Positions 60,101-64,000 of a DNA stretch of 64,000 bases are shown here, one piece after another. The stretch spans positions 1 through 64,000 of the IMG/VR virus record IMGVR_UViG_3300023242_000003; one strand, given 5' to 3'. A program made the translations under genes and the position numbers. Below the pieces are notes generated by a model. It was not told where the DNA came from. It made no database searches and saw only the letters and a list, made by a program, of their open reading frames with translations. Origin of the DNA: a virus. Every line of letters begins with the position of its first letter. The stretch's first letter is position 1.

Positions 60101-61622
60101 TGAAACCAATTTCGTCATAAAATTTAATTGCATAATTTGAATATATTTTTAAGTTGTAAATTTTACAAATACGTTTTTTATTTTTTAATATTGATGATTT
60201 AGATGTTTTTTGTTCTTCATATTTAACATGTGATATAATACCAAAATTAAATAATAAAGTTTGTAGAGTTTGAATTAGTTTTTTAGATGTACTTGAATAT
60301 TTAATATCTTTTATAGTACTCATACCATCACCATCGAACATACCTTGTAAAAATGCTTTAATGACATATTTAGGCATCTTTAATAAAGCTAAAGGTATTT
60401 CTTTATCCCTAGCGTTATGTTTATCCAATCCAAACATTTTAAACCATTCAATTAATTCAGTTGAGTGAAATTGATAATGTCGGTCATCAACTTTTTTAAA
60501 TGCGTTACCTAAACAAGCTTTATCTGTTAATAGAAAATTTGTTATATAATCGTCAATATTTGTGATGGTAATACCTCTTGAATTAAAATTACCCTTAGCT
60601 ACGAATAAACCTAATAAATAAGAAAAATCTAAATTGTCACTAAGCTTTTTAGGTATTGTGATATTTTTATTATTTTTGGTTTTATTGAAAACAAAATTTA
60701 CTTCACTATTATCACTAAAACAATTTTGACCATATTGAATTATTGGTTTGTCACCAATTTTTAAATCGTTCATACGAACCCAATTTTCAGTTCCATTCCT
60801 ATCAATTAAGATAGGATGCTTCCAACTCCCCTCTAATTCAACACCTAATTTAGTTTTTATTTTAAATGTTTGACCATATTCACTAACAAAAGTTTGAGTT
60901 GCATCAACAATATCACCATCTTTATTACAAACTTTATGTGGTAACTCCAAATCAGTAAAACCTATTTTATCTTTTTCAGAAACTAATTCATTAAGTTGAA
61001 TTAAACCATTTTCAGTTAAAATTAACGAATCTTTTGTTAAGCATCCTAATGCAGTAAGTGCGGCACCAAATACTTGAGCCCCGTTATCAATATATGCCGC
61101 CTCATCCATGATAAGGAATGTCGGTGTAAATCCACGCAATGCATCTTTAGATGTAGCTACGGCCTTTACACGACTACCATTAGGTAATCTAATTTCTTTC
61201 TTGGAATCGGTTAAAAAAATAGTTTTACCCTCATTTTTTTTGTTCCCGTAATACTCAGTACCCCAAATCCATCTAGGTAATTGATTTAAAAAGTCTTTAA
61301 TTTTTTCCAAGAACTCAAAAGCTAAGTCTTGTTTATTGGCAATGATAAGTATATTCTCTGGGTTGTCGGCATCAGCCCAACCCACTTTGATAGACATATA
61401 TGCCGCTGTAGTAGTTGATACACCAGCTTGTCTAGGTTTTGTTACGATATTAAATCTATGTTTTTCATATGCGAGTATGATTTCCTTTTGCCTAGGAAAC
61501 AACTTAAAAGGAACGAAACCCTCTTGTGTTTTATCAAATGTTTCCAAATACGTCTCAATAGCGTATGATGTATCCATTAAACCCTTGGTGTATTCCTTAA
61601 GCATCTCAGTTGTGGTTAACAT
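57162..61622 (-). CDS. terL: Large terminase subunit (T4 gp17-like) with two inteins
   Basis: A 1486-residue precursor. Exteins: VPFKLFPRQKEIILAYEKHR, NIVTKPRQAGVST (Walker A-type), PTFLIMDEAAYIDNGAQVFG (Walker B), the coupling motif TGGRATLIS joined to TPNGMDSLYYKTYDQAKTKK, and the nuclease part VMGVDVSRGDGEDSSTIVIL, YTVVDVTGGMGVST and HDDLLMSMGMALWV. The mature protein is about 593 residues. It is the ATP-driven packaging motor and headful nuclease. The inteins flank a 9-residue extein inside the ATPase coupling region. It is the first gene after the 439-residue gene and has its own promoter motif. Confidence 0.93.
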   Translation of the reverse strand: MLTTTEMLKEYTKGLMDTSYAIETYLETFDKTQEGFVPFKLFPRQKEIILAYEKHRFNIVTKPRQAGVSTTTAAYMSIKVGWADADNPENILIIANKQDLAFEFLEKIKDFLNQLPRWIWGTEYYGNKKNEGKTIFLTDSKKEIRLPNGSRVKAVATSKDALRGFTPTFLIMDEAAYIDNGAQVFGAALTALGCLTKDSLILTENGLIQLNELVSEKDKIGFTDLELPHKVCNKDGDIVDATQTFVSEYGQTFKIKTKLGVELEGSWKHPILIDRNGTENWVRMNDLKIGDKPIIQYGQNCFSDNSEVNFVFNKTKNNKNITIPKKLSDNLDFSYLLGLFVAKGNFNSRGITITNIDDYITNFLLTDKACLGNAFKKVDDRHYQFHSTELIEWFKMFGLDKHNARDKEIPLALLKMPKYVIKAFLQGMFDGDGMSTIKDIKYSSTSKKLIQTLQTLLFNFGIISHVKYEEQKTSKSSILKNKKRICKIYNLKIYSNYAIKFYDEIGFRLDRKQNNKEFLLNKKQNSRFVNVSNKEILEVLQINNIVKTKVRFLERFWESDLNRLSVESLKRLLNLLPNNSFLLSLTEQLKRQELFYIDEIISITESEDYTYDLHVPETNSFISNGIISHNTGGRATLISCVTEDTFIFTDTGLQQMKDIINYNEPDIPNLGYYVKDYNIRGNNISRKSNLIVNNGFQETIKLTTTNSELESTETHKLWSYSNKKNKYDWFTVSELEIGDYVNVQHSFNIFGNNDTIDFTYEFSNREHKPKIVYDKINTDLAYLIGLYLSEGSCYKPKNIDGIIVGCDITITCGDDVSTYISNAGFNYSSHDNLHYKISSKYLGGLLEYLGFDLTLKAPNKLIPKRLLEMGRENIIAMLQGIMDGDGYSDNIRGRIGINLSSKKLIQQIRFLFLNLGILTDYSEGITPPTKKVKVSSQYYRLSSTSIDADKYYDTIGFRFNRKQIKRDQNKLVSYNNRYRIIPNGKNIIRNIINEHKLVKKLSNTGLLVNKIRISNKNKTANLSVNIFNEFIDYFINVLNLDLSRYSIDKINFKDSKWVPITKLEKLKNKTYDVSLPETNDFWCHSVIYNGILGHQTPNGMDSLYYKTYDQAKTKKNNFNIIEMKWYEDLRYNKDLRWLKDDLVEVEVEFTFESYQKRLDDAWKPTSSWYEEMSMGLNNDAKMIAQELDVSFIGSGGNVISEEYIEFQEKNNVKEPAITFGGENEIWVWEEPQEGHQYVMGVDVSRGDGEDSSTIVILDFTTMEQVMEYQGKIQPDLLAQIVEEYGERYKAYTVVDVTGGMGVSTVLKLMEFDYKLLHYDNTNGKILSARQRELSQYDKQNKIPGFHATGVRLPMISNLEYKIRTNGVKIRSSRMVSEMKTFVYKNGRPDHMEGYHDDLLMSMGMALWVIEHSFKNLERLEKQNKAILNSWISGANMPSNPTKPTITTVDKETGKTVTKINQQHTAYRNTQDPRGQYSWLFGGVRKH
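58338..59705 (-). mobile_element. Terminase intein 2 (ends in Gln)
   Basis: A 456-codon insertion from Cys640 (CVTEDTFIFTDTGLQQMKDI) to Gln1095 (YNGILGHQ) before Thr+1. The last residue is Gln where Asn is usual. LAGLIDADG motifs LIGLYLSEG and LQGIMDGDG keep acidic residues. It interrupts LIS^TPNG of the terminase. Confidence 0.88.
59733..61043 (-). mobile_element. Terminase intein 1 (probably nuclease-impaired)
   Basis: A 437-codon insertion from Cys194 (CLTKDSLILTENGLIQLNEL) to Asn630 (SNGIISHN) before Thr+1. The first LAGLIDADG motif is LLGLFVAKG, with Lys where the catalytic acid should be; the second, LQGMFDGDG, is intact. Splicing residues are all present. Confidence 0.88.
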
Positions 61623-61625
61623 ATT

Positions 61626-61643
61626 GTTTTTACTAATAAATAT
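61626..61643 (-). promoter_or_regulatory. Phage promoter-like motif of terminase
   Basis: The minus strand reads ATATTTATTAGTAAAAAC, 4 nt before ATG 61622. It is a match to the recurrent motif. Confidence 0.45.
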
Positions 61644-61677
61644 GGTGAAATAAAGTAAAATGTCTTATGTTAAAAGA

Positions 61678-61700
61678 CAAAGGCCCCAAACGGAGCCCTT
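61678..61700 (-). terminator. Terminator after the 439-residue gene
   Basis: On the minus strand AAGGGCTCC-GTTT-GGGGCCTTT pairs with two G-T pairs and is followed by TT. It lies 26 nt downstream of the stop at 61726. Confidence 0.6.
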
Positions 61701-61725
61701 AATCAAATATTATTTGTTCAAAATC

Positions 61726-63045
61726 TTAAAATAATTCCCCAAAATCAAAACCTTCTTCATTATCTTCTTCATTATTTGCATCGTCACTACCTTTAAGACC
61801 CATAAGTTCTTCAAAATCAAAACCTTCAACCTCTTCTTCCGAATCACGGTAGTTTTCTTCACCATAATTACTTATTTCATTCATTGTTTCATTAAACTCA
61901 TCTTCTTGTAAATCAGCTTTAACTTCTTTAACTATCCCTTTTATTATGGCTTTACCCTCTTTAGTCCCACCCATAACTTCTCTCATTTTTATGTTGAACT
62001 CATCAACTGGTAAACTAGCCATTTCAGAATAAATATGGTGTTTTAAGTCAAAATCTTCGGAATCAATTGCGTCAGTAAACTTACCCCATAACGCTGGACC
62101 TATTCTCATATCCCATGGTTCGGCCGATAAAAAATCGGCTTTATTTATTACAAATTCACCAGTTTTTTTATCTTTAGGTAAACCGTGTGCTGAAAGTAAT
62201 TCCATAACACCTTTTACCAATTCATGTATAAGTACTGGAAAAACCATTGCTTGTACATGTATAATAGCTTTTGGGTTAGATTGTGTTGGGAATTGAACCC
62301 TAACAACACCTCCAGTAGTACCATTTTCCATTTCAGGTATAACATAATACATATAATCAGCAGCCGCCATCATCTTAGCATATTTGCTAGCTAATCTAGG
62401 CTCCATCGCAGTTAATTCTTCGTCAACCATGTGGAACATATGGTTACATTTTTTAGCGGCACCTTGGGTCATTGCGTTAAGGAAACGTCTTTTATAAACT
62501 TCTTTATTTGCTTTAACCATATCTTCATGGTTATTAAACTCCATTTCAGTAGTCATTGGTTTAGGGTTTTTCTTAGTACCAACTAGACTAATTCTAGGTG
62601 TTAATTCAGCGTGTATTTCAACAATGTCTTCACCCATATCGTATTCTTCTCTAATCATTCTAACAGCTAAATCTTCTAACTTTTTTTTGTGTTTAGATTC
62701 TAACGACATAGATTCATTTACTAGCGGCATCATTTCACCAACTAATTTACTATTGTCAATACTGTCACAGTCAAATGCTCTTTTATATCTAGTGGCTACC
62801 TCGTTAAAACGTTCACCCATTATTTTTTGGTCAAAAGAAGCTTCATCACCTTCTGGAAACACAGGGTGTTTTCCTAAAGAATGTTTACGTTCAGCTAGTT
62901 CACTTTCCAATTGAGGGTGCATTCTTTCGTTAAGCCCATCTGGATATACAACACTTTCATTAAGTTTTGGTTTCTCAGGCTTTGCTGCTTTAGCTAACTT
63001 AGCTTTTCTTAAAGCTTCTTCTGCTATTTTTTTATAATCTGCCAT
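61726..63045 (-). CDS. Head-associated protein of large T4-like phages, unknown function
   Basis: A 439-residue protein. The N-terminus MADYKKIAEEALRKAKLAKA is a charged helix, and KPKLNESVVYPDGLNERMHP contains L-N-E before S, a possible prohead-protease site. A well-ordered middle follows (RKHSLGKHPVFPEGDEASFD, AIIHVQAMVFPVLIHELVKG then VMELLSAHGLPKD). The last 50 residues are very acidic and hold two copies of a short motif, EGFDFEELMG and EGFDFGELF. The position upstream of terminase and overlap by one base with the next virion-type gene suggest a head or packaging role. The family is not one I can name. Confidence 0.5.
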   Translation of the reverse strand: MADYKKIAEEALRKAKLAKAAKPEKPKLNESVVYPDGLNERMHPQLESELAERKHSLGKHPVFPEGDEASFDQKIMGERFNEVATRYKRAFDCDSIDNSKLVGEMMPLVNESMSLESKHKKKLEDLAVRMIREEYDMGEDIVEIHAELTPRISLVGTKKNPKPMTTEMEFNNHEDMVKANKEVYKRRFLNAMTQGAAKKCNHMFHMVDEELTAMEPRLASKYAKMMAAADYMYYVIPEMENGTTGGVVRVQFPTQSNPKAIIHVQAMVFPVLIHELVKGVMELLSAHGLPKDKKTGEFVINKADFLSAEPWDMRIGPALWGKFTDAIDSEDFDLKHHIYSEMASLPVDEFNIKMREVMGGTKEGKAIIKGIVKEVKADLQEDEFNETMNEISNYGEENYRDSEEEVEGFDFEELMGLKGSDDANNEEDNEEGFDFGELF

Positions 63046-64000
63046 TATTTAATATCTTTTGCTTTGATTGTTTTTATTACTTTCTTTTTCCTCAACGATT
63101 CTAATAATTGATTTTTGGTAATTCTTTTCGTTTCAGCTAGTGCTGCTGGTTCTTCTGCACCATCTTTAGCTATATCTTTAAACGAAGCCATCAACGTACT
63201 TAATTTATTCAAAGGAACCCCAATTTCGTTGGCCATTGCTTGTAAGAATTGAACTTGTTCTATCGGTTTATCTAGTTTTGACAAAGCTATACTAAACTTA
63301 TCTTTTATTAATTTAGATAATTTTTTAACGTCAGCTTGCAGTTTAGAAGTATCGGTACCATTACCCATATCTTCGGTTTCAACTATATCTTTTTTAAAAT
63401 AATCACCTAATCTAAATTTTTTAAGTGTCCTAGCATCCATATAATCTTCACCATCACCTAATTTTTGACCAGAAGTCATCATTTCTTTAGTGGTTTTAAA
63501 TCTAGCTGTTACTTTACCATTATCTATGTTAACAAAGAAATGCTTATGCCCCTCTAAATCTCTGAGATTAAGGTAGTCAATAAAACCTTCCTTATCGTGG
63601 TATTCTCTTTCATCGTCAGCAAAGCCGTAACCTTCTTCTTCAATTGGCATACTTTTACATTCTTTTTCTAACATTGGCTTTGCCACTCTAGATTCAAATT
63701 CTTCAATTGAATGAATCATATTTTCACCAGCATCGTTCATGTCGTCATGACAGAAAACTGCCATTACAATTTGTTTAGATTTGTCAATACCTCTAATCAT
63801 TTGATATCTTTTATCTGCAATAGTAAATGATTGTGAAACTTTACCTGTTTTTGAATCCTTAACGTTAGAAAGATATTTGATAGTTGCTTGGTCTTTTGGT
63901 TCTATCACTGCGTTGTCTTCTTTCAAAGAAGAATTGAATAAATGGGCAAATTCAGCGCTTGGACGAAAAGTTGCATCTTGACCTTTTAAATCTTTAAGGG
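63045..64000 (-). CDS. Virion-type protein, 5' part beyond the right edge
   Basis: The frame from the stop at 63045 is open to the last base. TTG 63924-63926 could start a 293-residue product, but the frame continues upstream without a stop (...QDATFRPSAEFAHLFNSSLK-EDNAV). The true start is therefore probably outside the window. The visible part has a beta-rich region (SFTIADKRYQMIRGIDKSKQ, IVMAVFCHDDMNDAG, GHKHFFVNIDNGKVTARFKT) and a helical C-terminus (LQADVKKLSKLIKDKFSIAL). No catalytic motif. It overlaps the next gene (stop/ATG at 63045), so the two are coupled and probably act together in the head or packaging. Confidence 0.5.
   Translation of the reverse strand, partial: LKDLKGQDATFRPSAEFAHLFNSSLKEDNAVIEPKDQATIKYLSNVKDSKTGKVSQSFTIADKRYQMIRGIDKSKQIVMAVFCHDDMNDAGENMIHSIEEFESRVAKPMLEKECKSMPIEEEGYGFADDEREYHDKEGFIDYLNLRDLEGHKHFFVNIDNGKVTARFKTTKEMMTSGQKLGDGEDYMDARTLKKFRLGDYFKKDIVETEDMGNGTDTSKLQADVKKLSKLIKDKFSIALSKLDKPIEQVQFLQAMANEIGVPLNKLSTLMASFKDIAKDGAEEPAALAETKRITKNQLLESLRKKKVIKTIKAKDIK

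Overview
The window is a piece of a large, AT-rich double-stranded DNA phage genome with a T4-like (Straboviridae-like) gene set. It carries recognisable counterparts of T4 gp17 (large terminase), gp20 (portal), gp21 (prohead protease), gp22 (scaffold), gp23 (major capsid), gp43 (family B DNA polymerase), gp13 (neck), a gp15-like tail protein, a gp5-like OB-fold baseplate protein and a gp55-like late sigma factor. The host is probably a Bacteroidetes bacterium, Flavobacterium-like. Ribosome-binding sites are not of the AGGAGG type, three promoters have the Bacteroidetes form TTG-N20-TAnnTTTG, and the fibre and glycosyltransferase families are of the kind common in flavobacterial phages. No ribosomal or tRNA genes, CRISPR array or bacterial housekeeping block was seen.

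Layout. 1-3.8 kb (minus): tail-fibre-like and tail-completion or neck-like genes. 3.9-12.1 kb (plus): SNF2 helicase, glutaredoxin and gp13-like neck protein, interrupted by two minus-strand blocks of nuclease genes. 12.1-19.9 kb (minus): DNA polymerase, then a small tail protein, a Cys-repeat protein and an S74-type fibre. 20.0-45.5 kb (plus): small virion-like genes, many glycosyltransferases with an FkbM methyltransferase and WecB, dUTPase, an HD protein, a fractured IMP dehydrogenase/GMP reductase, PhoH, a gp55-like sigma factor and baseplate-type genes. 45.6-64 kb (minus): secreted nuclease, head-targeted protein, capsid, scaffold, protease, portal, terminase and two further virion-type proteins, the last running off the right edge.

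The window is unusually rich in selfish elements. There are six cis-splicing inteins with LAGLIDADG endonuclease motifs (helicase, PhoH, protease, portal and two in terminase) and one split intein in the IMPDH/GMPR gene with a free-standing endonuclease gene between its halves. There are also three free-standing nuclease genes (a TnpB-like RuvC nuclease, an HNH and a PD-(D/E)XK/Vsr-like nuclease), each directly preceded by a small ribbon-helix-helix (RHH) gene.

The most notable finding concerns these RHH-nuclease blocks. One sits inside the helicase 3' end and the other inside the gp13-like 5' end. In each case the resident gene now uses a diverged copy of the interrupted end, while a relic of the old end remains on the far side of the block (helicase tail at 9340-9552, gp13 start at 9848-9892). 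This is the architecture expected of a natural cleave-and-rescue homing element. A second unusual feature is a glycosyltransferase gene interrupted by an 8-nt gap next to a 58-nt quasi-palindrome. Its layout is compatible with translational bypassing, but also with a simple inactivating insertion.
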